From positions 1 to 64,000 of the forward strand of contig NZ_AYKH01000015.1 in the NCBI RefSeq assembly GCF_003788635.1: DNA of 64,000 bases, given 5' to 3'. The translations under genes were made by a program, and so were the position numbers. Below are positions 47,664-57,354 of this stretch, one piece after another (the first letter of the stretch is position 1; each line of letters begins with the position of its first letter). Below the pieces are notes generated by a model. It was given only the letters and a program-made list of their open reading frames with translations. It was not told where the DNA came from and did not search any database. Origin of the DNA: Salinisphaera orenii subsp. orenii MK-B5. Its GTDB lineage: Bacteria; Pseudomonadota; Gammaproteobacteria; Nevskiales; Salinisphaeraceae.

Positions 47664-50236
47664 TGATCGCCCCCGGTGTCGTTGCCGTCGTCCCCGCCCA
47701 TGTTGGTGATGTCGGTCACCACGCCGGTGCCGGCGCCGGGCAGGCTCCGAACGGTGCGTTTCAGCAGGTCGAAGGTGCGCTGGCCGAGGGCCGCGCCCTC
47801 GTCGGCCACCCCGGGGGCGCCGGTGATCGCGGTCTCCGGGCCGGGAATGACGCTGGTCACGCCGCTGAGCAGATCCGTGACCGGACGCAGGGGCGAGACC
47901 GAACCGTCGAAGGCGCTGCCGGTGCCACCGCTGAACAGGCCGCCGTCGGTGCGATCCGCGATCGGCGCCGGTTCCGGCTGGCGAATCTCGCCGTCGCCGC
48001 CGAGCTGGACGCTCACCGGTGTCGACTCCGAGGGCACGCGGGTGCCGTCGTCGGCTTCGTGGCTGGCGAAGAGCATGTATTGGCCGGCCGGCACCACCGC
48101 CGGATTGGCCGTCATCTCCACGGTCAGCTCGTTGCCGCTGCGGGCGGCGATCGGCAGCACGACCGCACGCTGGTCGCCGTCGACGAGATGGGTCGTCGCG
48201 GTGCGGCGGATGAGCATGACCTGATCGATATCGCTCCGATCCGTGGTCAGGGTGAAGGTCTCACCGTCGGTCTCCAGCTCGGTGGGTGCGTCCTCGATCA
48301 CCGGGCGGTCGTCACGCAGGGCGTAGGGCGGGGTGTAGATCTCGAAGGACGGATCGCGCCCGGAGTAGTCCGCCAGCCCGAGGCTGTCGAGATTGGTGAA
48401 CGACAGATAGGCCGTGTTGATGGGCGAATGCCCGCCCACCAGCACGCGCCCGTCCGGCATGAGCACGGCGGTGTTGTGGTAGGTGCGCGGCCGGTTGGCG
48501 GTGGCCATCGGCTCCCAGGTCTCGGTCTCGATGTCGAAGCGCTCGGTCTGACGGATCGCGCCCTCGAGACCGGGTACCACCACGCCGTCGCGTGTGCCGC
48601 CGGAGAAGATCATCACGCCGTTGTCGGGCATCACCACGGCATAGCTGTACCAGCGCGGCTGGTTCAGCGGCCCGGTCAGGCGCGACTCGTAGCTCATCTG
48701 CTCCTCGTCGACGGTTACGGTGTCGATGCGCGACGAGGACACCGGCAGATAGCCGCCCGGGCTGCCGACGGTCACGTAGGTGGGTACGCCGCCGGCGGTC
48801 AGGAACTCGGCCTCGTGGTAGCCGCCGTTGGCGTCCGGCTCCAGCGGCAGCATCGCCGAGAAGGTCGATCCGCGCATGCCGGAGCCGATGGTGCGTTCGA
48901 GCGCGCGGCCGTCGATCGGCGTTTCGAGCAGCTGACCGATCGCCGCGGTCGGGTCGTCCAGGGTGGTGCCGACCAGATCGCTGAGCAGGCTCTGCACCTG
49001 TTCGCCGTCGACCGTGGTCGGGTTGAGCGTGCTCGTGAGCTGGCCCAGGCCGATCTCGTTCAGGCGCAGCGGCAGGCCCGCATAGCCGAGGTCGGTCCAG
49101 GTCTGGTTCTCGGGATCGTAGGCGGCGACGATGTTCCACAGCGCCTGATCGTAGGCCTGGCCGAACGGGTTGAAGGCCTGGCCGCCGGCGTTGTAGTAGA
49201 CCTGCCCGTTGGGCAGCAGATGCATGCGCGGGAACAGCGGCAGCGAGCGCTGTGCCGCCTCGCCGTTGCCCTGCCACTGGCCGGTCTCGATGTCGTAGGT
49301 CTCGGTCTGGGCGACGTTGCGCCCGGAGTTGAGCGGCTGCTCGGGATAGACCGGCTTGAGCAGCTTGGTCACGCCGCTGGCCACGAACACGTCGCCGTCG
49401 GCCAGCGTCACCAGGCTTGGGTACCAGCGCCCGAACTGCATGTCGCCGCTCTGCGTCCAGGTGTTGGTGTCGGGATCGAAGATACGCGAGGACTTCAGAC
49501 CCTCGAGTTCGACCACGCCCACCGGCACGCCGTCCACGCCGGGCTCGGTGTAGTAGTCGGTGCCGCCGACAGCCATCATGCTGCCGTCGGCCAGAAACAC
49601 GACGTCCGCGCAGAACAGGGCCCCGTCGTTCTTGGTGGTGTTGTCGGCGGTCGACAGCGCGCCGTCGGGCACGCCGGGCAGGCCGCTCGCGATGGTTTCG
49701 CTGTCGGCGCCGTCGGGGTTGGCGCCGCCGTCGACCGGCGTGGGCCGCGCCCAGGACGGGTCGTCGTTCTCGTCGAGAGTGAGCACGCGCGACTGGTCGT
49801 TGACCGAGACCTCGCCGAACTCGGCGACGATCGACAGCTCCACGTTCTCCGTGCCTTCCAGCGCGTTGAGATAGACGAAACGGCCGTCGCCCAGCACGGC
49901 CACGGTGCCGGCCGCCGGCTTGCAGTTGAGCGAGCCGTCGGCGCCGGGGATGCAGCGGTCGTCGGTAGCGATCTCCTCGCCGTCCACCGAGATCGTGGGC
50001 TCCGCGAACGGCGCGCTGAAGCGACCGCCGGCCCCGGCGAGGTCGTCGTCGGCACTATCGTCCGACACCGTTTCGGGCTGGCTTTCGGTCGGGCTGTTGT
50101 CGGTCGTTTCGTCGGCGCTGTCACCGCCGCCGAGCAGCTGGCCCAGCAGGCCGTCGCCCAGGGCGGCGAGCGCCGGGGTCGTGGTCAGCGATAGCGTGAA
50201 GACGGCCGCCGTGGCCGCGGACAGGATCATGCGCAT
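47660..50236 (-). CDS. Secreted copper-radical oxidase, galactose oxidase/glyoxal oxidase-like (GlxA type)
   Basis: Protein of 858 residues with a signal peptide (about 1-24), an acidic Ser/Thr/Asp-rich linker (35-70), a seven-bladed kelch-type beta propeller and a C-terminal DUF1929 domain. All active-site residues of copper-radical oxidases can be placed: Cys209 (LFCADVV) and Tyr272 (GRWYPSL) for the Tyr-Cys cofactor, Tyr586-His587 (RTYHNTA) and His683 (ATTHLV) as copper ligands. Family members oxidise primary alcohols or aldehydes to make hydrogen peroxide outside the cytoplasm. The closest described bacterial type is GlxA of Streptomyces. The protein has a tail of about 110 residues after DUF1929. 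The substrate is unknown. Confidence 0.88.
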   Translation of the reverse strand: MRMILSAATAAVFTLSLTTTPALAALGDGLLGQLLGGGDSADETTDNSPTESQPETVSDDSADDDLAGAGGRFSAPFAEPTISVDGEEIATDDRCIPGADGSLNCKPAAGTVAVLGDGRFVYLNALEGTENVELSIVAEFGEVSVNDQSRVLTLDENDDPSWARPTPVDGGANPDGADSETIASGLPGVPDGALSTADNTTKNDGALFCADVVFLADGSMMAVGGTDYYTEPGVDGVPVGVVELEGLKSSRIFDPDTNTWTQSGDMQFGRWYPSLVTLADGDVFVASGVTKLLKPVYPEQPLNSGRNVAQTETYDIETGQWQGNGEAAQRSLPLFPRMHLLPNGQVYYNAGGQAFNPFGQAYDQALWNIVAAYDPENQTWTDLGYAGLPLRLNEIGLGQLTSTLNPTTVDGEQVQSLLSDLVGTTLDDPTAAIGQLLETPIDGRALERTIGSGMRGSTFSAMLPLEPDANGGYHEAEFLTAGGVPTYVTVGSPGGYLPVSSSRIDTVTVDEEQMSYESRLTGPLNQPRWYSYAVVMPDNGVMIFSGGTRDGVVVPGLEGAIRQTERFDIETETWEPMATANRPRTYHNTAVLMPDGRVLVGGHSPINTAYLSFTNLDSLGLADYSGRDPSFEIYTPPYALRDDRPVIEDAPTELETDGETFTLTTDRSDIDQVMLIRRTATTHLVDGDQRAVVLPIAARSGNELTVEMTANPAVVPAGQYMLFASHEADDGTRVPSESTPVSVQLGGDGEIRQPEPAPIADRTDGGLFSGGTGSAFDGSVSPLRPVTDLLSGVTSVIPGPETAITGAPGVADEGAALGQRTFDLLKRTVRSLPGAGTGVVTDITNMGGDDGNDTGGDQ

Positions 50237-50315
50237 GCTTATCTCCTCTGCACCACGGCGTGCGTGGCTTACCCGATTCTTGGATTATTGATCGATCGGT
50301 GAAGTGCAGAGTTAT

Positions 50316-50335
50316 CATGGGATATAAATCCCATG
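50316..50335. promoter_or_regulatory. 20-nt palindrome upstream of the oxidase operon
   Basis: CATGGGAT-ATAA-ATCCCATG, perfect 8-bp arms, 80 nt upstream of the oxidase ATG and in the only AT-rich patch of the region. It looks like a dimeric regulator site for the oxidase operon. Confidence 0.5.
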
Positions 50336-50918
50336 CAAATCATGCGATGTGCGGATCGGTGCGCCGCAGCCGCGAAACGACGCCGTAGTGCGGTTCGCCG
50401 CCGTCTTCGGCCGCGGCGTGGCGACGGCCCTCGCGCGCGCCGCCGGCGGCCGGCCACGCGCTGCGATCGCCGTTTCAATGCCGGCCCCTTGGCCCCTCGT
50501 CGGGGCGTCGAACGGCAGGCAGCCACGCGCGGCAGCGGCCCGAAGGCTCGTTCGGCGTTGCGGCGGCGCGGGCTGCCGGTGTGGGCGATGCGAGTCCGGA
50601 GGCGTCCGGCCGCGACGAGCGGCGAGTCGCGTCGGCGCTTGAGTTCGGCCGCGTATCGCCTGTGATCGTCCGCCCGATCGGCGGAAGCGCGCGAGCTGCG
50701 GGCCGGGCGATGCGCCGTGGTGAGATGCTCGAACTAAGCGCAGCGCGGGCGCCGCTGGCCACGGTGGGGCGGGAAGGGGTGTGCGAGCGCGCCCGTTCAG
50801 ACGTCAGGCGCAGCCCCGGTCCGGGTGCCGGACTGCGAGGCGGGCGTGGCTTCGACCCGGGGATGACCACCGGGCTGGTATCGAACGGTCGCGGCGCATC
50901 GCCCGCGCCGGCGGTCCG

Positions 50919-50981
50919 ACCGGGCCGTGGCCCGGGCATCGCCGAACGGGCACCGTCGGCCGGCTGCCGGGGCGTTTCGGC
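50919..50981 (+). repeat. Left copy of imperfect direct repeat around the diverged element
   Basis: Begins CGGGCCGTGGCCCGGGC and includes CGCCGAACGGGC and GGCGTTTCGGC. The similar copy at 51195-51256 reads CGGACCGCGGCCCGGGT, CGCCGAACGAGC and GGCGTTTCGGC. Alignment is by eye. Confidence 0.5.
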
Positions 50982-50992
50982 GCGGGGCCGAG

Positions 50993-51190
50993 GCGGCCTG
51001 TCAACACGTCATACGAGCGCCGCGTTGGCGACCGCACATCGTGTGTGGCAAGGCGCGAGTCGACGATCGTGGCGCGCCACGCTCCGGACGGCCAACGCCG
51101 CGGCGCGCCCATGGTTGTTTCATGGGCGGCCCCTCTTTCGGGCCAAGCGTTGGTTCGCGGCAACCCGGCTTTCCAGCGCGCTTGCGCAGA
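50993..51190. mobile_element. Diverged, truncated relative of the 13636-13904 element
   Basis: In the opposite orientation to the first copy. Shared exact blocks are GCGCCGCGTTGG (51017-51028; complement at 13870-13881) and GGCAAGGCGCGAG (51047-51059; complement at 13838-13850), in the same order and near the same spacing, followed by a similar AGCGCGCTTG block near the end. The left end still resembles the 22-bp terminal repeat (GGCCTGTCAAC...); the right end is not found. Confidence 0.7.
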
Positions 51191-51194
51191 CGGC

Positions 51195-51256
51195 CGGACC
51201 GCGGCCCGGGTACCGCCGAACGAGCGGCGTCGACCGGGCCGTGGCGGGCGTTTCGG
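51195..51256 (+). repeat. Right copy of imperfect direct repeat around the diverged element
   Basis: Partner of 50919-50981, about 276 nt away, ending just before the purH stop. Shared blocks are GGCCCGGG, CGCCGAACG and GGCGTTTCGGC. Confidence 0.5.
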
Positions 51257-51258
51257 CC

Positions 51259-52839
51259 CTAGTGCAGGAAGTGGCGGATACCGGTGAAGACCATGGCGAT
51301 GCCGGCCTCGTCGGCGGCGGCGATGACCTCGTCGTCGCGGATGGAGCCGCCGGGCTGGATCACCGCCCGGATGCCCACCTTCGCGGCGGAGTCGAGCCCG
51401 TCGCGGAAGGGGAAGAACGCGTCCGAGGCCATCACCGAGCCGGCGACCTCGAGCCCGGCGTCGGCGGCCTTCTGGCCGGCCAGCCGGGCCGAATCCACGC
51501 GGCTCATCTGTCCGGCGCCGACGCCGATGGTGCGGCCGTCGCGGGCGTAGACGATGGCGTTGGACTTGACGTACTTGGCCACCCGCCAGGCGAACAGCAG
51601 ATCCTGCAGCTGGGTGCCGTCGGGCTGGGTCTCGGTGACGACCTGCAGCTTGTCGCGCTCGAACAGCAGGCCGTCGGCGTCCTGGACCAGCAGCCCGCCC
51701 GCGATTGGCTTGAGCGCATAACCGGGCGTGGCCGCGGGCTTGAAGTCGCCGGTGGCGAGCACGCGCAGGTTCTTCTTCTTCGCGAACACCGCCAGGGCCG
51801 CGTCGGCGATGTGCGGGGCGAGGATGACCTCCGCGAACTGGTTGGCGACGATGCGCTCCGCGGTGGCCGCGTCCAGCGTCTCGTTGAAGGCGAGGATGCC
51901 GCCGAAGGCCGAGACCGGATCGGTGGCGAAGGCGCGCTCGTAGGCGGTGGTCAGATCCGGGGCCACGGCGACGCCGCAGGGGTTGGCGTGCTTGACGATC
52001 ACGCAGGCCGGGGCCTGGTCGAAGGCGCGCACGGCCGCCAGCGCGGCGTCGGCGTCGGCGAGGTTGTTGTAGGACAGCGCCTTGCCCTGGCAGACGCGGG
52101 CGTCGACGAGGCTGCCGGCGACCGGCGTATCGCCGGCGTAGAGCGCGGCCCGCTGGTGCGGATTCTCGCCGTAGCGCAGCGACTTCCGCTTGTGCCAGGC
52201 CGGTGCGAAGCGATCCGGCAGCGCGTCGTCGGTTGCCGCCGGGGCGTCGCTGCCGCTCAGGTAGGTCGCGATCGCCTGATCGTAGGCGGCGGTGTGGTTG
52301 AAGCCCTTGGCCGCCAGCCGGGCGCGGGTGGCGTCGGTGGTGCCGCCGCTGTCGGCCAGGTCGGTCAGCACGGCGTCATAGTCCGCGGCGTCGACCACCA
52401 GCGTGACGTGGGCGTGGTTCTTGGCCGCGGCCCGCAGCATGGCCGGGCCGCCGATGTCGATCGTCTCGATGGCCTCGTCGCGGCTGCAGTCCGACCGGGC
52501 GACGGTCTGCTCGAACGGATAGAGATTGACCACCACCAGGTCGATGGGCGCGATCGCGTGCTCGGCCATCACCGCGTCGTCGGTCCCGCGCCGGCCGAGA
52601 ATGCCGCCGTGGATCTTGGGGTGCAGCGTCTTCACGCGGCCGTCCATGATCTCGGGCGCGCCGGTGTGCTCGGCCACGTCGGTCACGGAGACGCCGGCCT
52701 CGCGCAGGGTGCGCGCCGTGCCCCCGGTGGACAGGATCTCGACGCCGTGGTCCTCGGCCAGGCGGCGGGCGAAATCGGCCACGCCGGTCTTGTCGGAGAC
52801 GCTGATCAGGGCACGGCGGATCGGGGTCGGCTCGCTCAC
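51259..52839 (-). CDS. purH: Bifunctional AICAR transformylase / IMP cyclohydrolase
   Basis: PurH of 526 residues, catalysing the last two steps of IMP synthesis. The N-terminal cyclohydrolase domain shows [33 protein letters not shown]; the transformylase domain shows [16 protein letters not shown], the catalytic Lys-His pair in [10 protein letters not shown] and a C-terminal [22 protein letters not shown] in outline. Downstream of fis, from which a terminator separates it. Confidence 0.97.
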   Translation of the reverse strand: MSEPTPIRRALISVSDKTGVADFARRLAEDHGVEILSTGGTARTLREAGVSVTDVAEHTGAPEIMDGRVKTLHPKIHGGILGRRGTDDAVMAEHAIAPIDLVVVNLYPFEQTVARSDCSRDEAIETIDIGGPAMLRAAAKNHAHVTLVVDAADYDAVLTDLADSGGTTDATRARLAAKGFNHTAAYDQAIATYLSGSDAPAATDDALPDRFAPAWHKRKSLRYGENPHQRAALYAGDTPVAGSLVDARVCQGKALSYNNLADADAALAAVRAFDQAPACVIVKHANPCGVAVAPDLTTAYERAFATDPVSAFGGILAFNETLDAATAERIVANQFAEVILAPHIADAALAVFAKKKNLRVLATGDFKPAATPGYALKPIAGGLLVQDADGLLFERDKLQVVTETQPDGTQLQDLLFAWRVAKYVKSNAIVYARDGRTIGVGAGQMSRVDSARLAGQKAADAGLEVAGSVMASDAFFPFRDGLDSAAKVGIRAVIQPGGSIRDDEVIAAADEAGIAMVFTGIRHFLH

Positions 52840-52856
52840 GTCGGTGGAAGTCCTCT

Positions 52857-52884
52857 CGAAAAAGAAAAAGCCCGCGAGGCGGGC
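52857..52884 (-). terminator. Rho-independent terminator after fis
   Basis: On the minus strand, GCCCGCCTCGCGGGC (52884-52870) is followed by TTTTTCTTTTTC. It lies between fis and purH and would reduce read-through. Confidence 0.75.
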
Positions 52885-52905
52885 GGATGGCTTCGGGGCG
52901 CCCGG

Positions 52906-53166
52906 CTACTGGGCGATGTCGTAGGCGCGCAGTTTCTTGCGCAGCGTGCCGCGGTTGATGCCGAGCATCTCGGCGGCGCGCGACTGATTGCCGCGGCTGT
53001 ACTCGAGCACGCGCTCGAGCAGCGGCTTCTCCACCTGCTCGAGCACCATGTGATAGAGATCGCAGGGCGGCGCGGAGCCGTTCAGCGACTCGAAATAGCG
53101 ATCGATGCTCGTGCTCACGTAGTGGCTGAGCGGCAGGGCATCGGCGTCCGGGTCGGTCTGCGTCAT
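52906..53166 (-). CDS. fis: DNA-binding protein Fis
   Basis: Nucleoid protein of 86 residues, with the Fis C-terminal helix-turn-helix GNQSRAAEMLGINRGTLRKKL. Its length and position before purH are as in Pseudomonas-type genomes. It bends DNA and controls growth-phase genes. Confidence 0.95.
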   Translation of the reverse strand: MTQTDPDADALPLSHYVSTSIDRYFESLNGSAPPCDLYHMVLEQVEKPLLERVLEYSRGNQSRAAEMLGINRGTLRKKLRAYDIAQ

Positions 53167-53481
53167 CCGTTCTCGAGGCGCGCGGGCGGGTTAAGGACTC
53201 GAAACTATAACGGCAAAGCCGGGCGATAGAAAGGCGACTTTCGGCGATGCCGCCCCGCGCCGTCCCTCGCCGCGCGACAGGCCGCGAAGCGGGCTGCCGG
53301 CGATACTCGGACGGGCGCGGTGCCGACGCGCGTCGGAGCGCCGCGACAGCCGGCTCGGACACGGCCAAGCGGCGCCGTCCCGGAACGACGTGGCCGGCGA
53401 TGGTCGGCGCCCCTGCCGGCACCGAGTCCGGGACATCGAGCGGGATCGAGCGCCGGCCGCGCCCGAGCGCGCTCGCCGGGG
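53167..53481. other. Gene-free stretch between fis and prmA, where dusB is often found
   Basis: 315 bp, GC-rich except for an AT-richer patch at 53195-53235 that probably holds the fis promoter. In many relatives dusB lies between prmA and fis; no trace of it is seen in any frame here. Nothing else is recognised. Confidence 0.5.
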
Positions 53482-54364
53482 TCAGCCCGCCGGGCGGCGG
53501 GCGTCGAGGCGGACCCAGTCGTCGCGGTGCGCGTCGCCGGCCAGCGTGAAGCCGGTGGCGATGTAGGCGGCGGACACGGCCTCGCGCTGGCGGGTCAGCA
53601 GGCCCGAGAGCAGCAGATCGCCGCCGGGCGCGGTGAGGGCGTGCAGCGTGGGCGCGAGATCGATCAGCGGCTGGGCCAGGATATTGGCCAGCACGATGTC
53701 GAAGGGGCCGTGCTCGATGGCGTCCATCGGCGGCGTGGCGACGGCGTCGGCCACACCGTTGCGCGCGGCGTTGTCGCGGGTGGCGCGCACCGCCTGGTCG
53801 TCGATGTCGACCGCGGTCACCGAGGCCGCGCCCAGGCGCGCCGCGGCGATGGCGAGAATGCCCGAACCGCAGCCGTAGTCCAGCACCCGCCGGCCGGCCA
53901 GATCGGTCCGGGCCAGCCACTCCAGACACAGGGCGGTGGTGGCATGGGTGCCGGTGCCGAAGGCCAGGCCCGGATCCAAGCGGACCACCACGGCGTCCTC
54001 GTCGGCGTCCACCGGCGCGCTGTGCGGGGCGATCCAGAGCCGTTCGCCGAAGCGCAGCGGCGGATGCTGCGACAGCCAGGCGCCGGCCCAGTCCTGGTTC
54101 GCCAGCGTCTCGGTGGCCGCCGAGACGTCGTCGCCGAGGACGTCGCGTAGCACCGCCAGGATCGGCTCGGCCGGCGTGCCGTGGGTGAACAGGCCGACCA
54201 CGCGCGCGGCGTCGAAGTCCGGCTGCGCGTGCGGGGCCTCCTCGGCCACCAGATCGTCGCCGGCGTCGAGCACGGTCACCGCATCGGCGCCGTGTTCCTC
54301 GAACACGGCCTCGGCCAGTGCGGCCCGCGGTGTGGTGACGGTGATCTGCAGCCAGGCTGGCGCC

Positions 54365-54378
<14 letters not shown>
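53482..54378 (-). CDS. prmA: Ribosomal protein L11 methyltransferase
   Basis: SAM-dependent methyltransferase of 298 residues. A GTG start at 54378 inside the end of accC (14-nt overlap) gives the family start [13 protein letters not shown]. Key motifs are [41 protein letters not shown] and [10 protein letters not shown]. It trimethylates ribosomal protein L11. Confidence 0.94.
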
Positions 54379-55720
<1,342 letters not shown>

Positions 55721-55731
55721 AGGAGTGGCCT

Positions 55732-56199
55732 CTACTTGACCACGAACAGGGGCTGGTCGAATTCGACCGGCTGCCCGTCCTCGACCAGGATGTCGGCGAT
55801 CTCGCCGGAGACCTCGGCCTCGATCTGGTTGAGCATCTTCATGGCCTCGATGATGCACAGCGTGTCGTTGGGGCCGACGGTGTCGCCGATGTCGACGAAC
55901 GCCTTGGCGTCCGGCGCCGGCGCGCGATAGAAGGTGCCCACCATGGGCGAGCGCACCACATGCCCCTCGGGGGTGTTGTCGGCCGGCTCGGCGGCCGGGG
56001 CGCTGCCGCCGGCGTTCTGGGCCGGTGCCTCGGCCGGCGGCGGCGCGGCCGCATACGCCTGCTGCGGGGCCGCCGGCACGCTGCCCGGCGCCGGATAGCG
56101 GCCGATGCGCACCGACTCCTCGCCTTCGGTGATCTCGAGCTCGGCGATGCCCGAGTCCTCGACCAGTTCGATGAGTTTCTTGAGCTTGCGAATGTCCAT
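55732..56199 (-). CDS. accB: Acetyl-CoA carboxylase biotin carboxyl carrier protein
   Basis: Carrier protein of 155 residues: N-terminal [20 protein letters not shown], an Ala/Pro-rich hinge (about 38-78), and the biotinyl domain with Lys121 in EAMKM. Eleven bases before accC and five after aroQ, so aroQ-accB-accC-prmA is one operon. Confidence 0.96.
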   Translation of the reverse strand: MDIRKLKKLIELVEDSGIAELEITEGEESVRIGRYPAPGSVPAAPQQAYAAAPPPAEAPAQNAGGSAPAAEPADNTPEGHVVRSPMVGTFYRAPAPDAKAFVDIGDTVGPNDTLCIIEAMKMLNQIEAEVSGEIADILVEDGQPVEFDQPLFVVK

Positions 56200-56204
56200 G
56201 ATGA

Positions 56205-56660
56205 TCAGTGCTCCCGCGCGGTTTCCGCAAAGCCCGCCATGGCGGCGTCCAGCGCCATGGCGTACCCCCGTGCGCCGAAACCGGTGATGGTGCCGACGGC
56301 GATGTCGGCGAAGTACGAATGATGGCGAAACGGCTCGCGCTTCGCGGTGTTCGACAGATGAACCTCGATGAAGGCCAGCTCCGCGGCCAGCAGGGCGTCG
56401 CGCAGCGCCACGCTCGTATGCGTGAACGCCGCCGGATTGAACAGCGCACAGGCGACGTTCTCATCGCGCGCGGCGTGGATGCGCTCGATGAGTTCGGCTT
56501 CGCTGTTGGACTGGAAGCAGGCCAGCGTGTGGCCGGCGGCGCAGGCCGTGTCGGCCAGGCGCGATTCGATGACGGCGAGGCTGTCCTGCCCGTAGACCCC
56601 GGGCTCGCGCGTGCCGAGCAGGTTCAGGTTGGGTCCGTTGAGCAGCAGAAAATGCGCCAC
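56205..56660 (-). CDS. aroQ: 3-dehydroquinate dehydratase, type II
   Basis: Type II dehydroquinase of 151 residues from a GTG start ([18 protein letters not shown]). Motifs include the lid-loop Tyr in [18 protein letters not shown] and [17 protein letters not shown]. Third step of the shikimate pathway. Confidence 0.95.
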   Translation of the reverse strand: MAHFLLLNGPNLNLLGTREPGVYGQDSLAVIESRLADTACAAGHTLACFQSNSEAELIERIHAARDENVACALFNPAAFTHTSVALRDALLAAELAFIEVHLSNTAKREPFRHHSYFADIAVGTITGFGARGYAMALDAAMAGFAETAREH

Positions 56661-56808
56661 GCCGCCGTCCTTGAGTGTCGTTCGGCGAAGTCTGCACCAG
56701 CGTTGCGCGCGATACAACCGTGCACTGCAGCACTTCGGTGCCGTTCGCTGCCGTATTGTGGAGGAATCGCCGACGATCAGATCACCGCAGGCGCCGCGAT
56801 ACGCGCCG

Positions 56809-57354
56809 TTACCGCGTCTCGGCCGGCGGCGTCGCTTTGAGCGGGCCCTGCACCAGCCGGTCCAGATGCGCCCGCGTCAGCTCGCCGGCGACCCGGGCGA
56901 CGATCCGGCCCGAACGGTTCACGACGACCGTGTAGGGCAGCACCCCGGCGGGCGTGTCGGCGCCGGTGTAGCGGTCCTGCACGCGGGCGGCCTCGGTCGG
57001 GTCGACCAGCACGGGATAGTCGATTTCGTACTCGCGGGCGAAGTCGGCGACCGCGCCGCGGGTGTCCACGGCGATGCCGACGATGGTCAGCCCGTCGTCG
57101 CCGTAGTCGTCCTGGGCCTCGACCAGCATGGGGATCTCGCGCCGGCATGGTGCACACCAGGTCGCCCAGAAATTGAGCACCAGCACGTCGCCGTCGAATT
57201 CCGAGACCGACCGCGGTTCGCCGTCGAGACCGGGCAGCGTGAAGTCGGGGCGCGGCGGCTGCGCCGGGGCCGCCCAGCGATAGGCGAGCACGCCGCCGCC
57301 GAGCACCGCGGCGAGCACGAGCAGCCCCGCGACGATGCGCGCGCCCCGGCTCAT
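56809..57354 (-). CDS. TlpA/ResA-like thiol-disulfide oxidoreductase
   Basis: Thioredoxin-fold protein of 181 residues anchored by an N-terminal membrane helix ([19 protein letters not shown]), with WCAPC (Cys67, Cys70) in [17 protein letters not shown] and cis-Pro in GVLPYTVVV. Periplasmic, probably reduced by DsbD, whose gene overlaps by 4 nt upstream. Likely used in cytochrome or other cysteine-protein maturation. Confidence 0.92.
   Translation of the reverse strand: MSRGARIVAGLLVLAAVLGGGVLAYRWAAPAQPPRPDFTLPGLDGEPRSVSEFDGDVLVLNFWATWCAPCRREIPMLVEAQDDYGDDGLTIVGIAVDTRGAVADFAREYEIDYPVLVDPTEAARVQDRYTGADTPAGVLPYTVVVNRSGRIVARVAGELTRAHLDRLVQGPLKATPPAETR

Larger units (their letters stand above)
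50237..51258. other. 1-kb gene-free stretch between oxidase gene and purH
   Basis: No plausible gene. It holds a 20-nt palindrome near the oxidase promoter (50316-50335), a diverged copy of the 13636-13904 element (50993-51190) and an imperfect direct repeat that flanks that copy (50919-50981 and 51195-51256). The part from about 50340 to 50918 is very GC-rich with several short inverted repeats; I see no clear element there. Confidence 0.6.
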
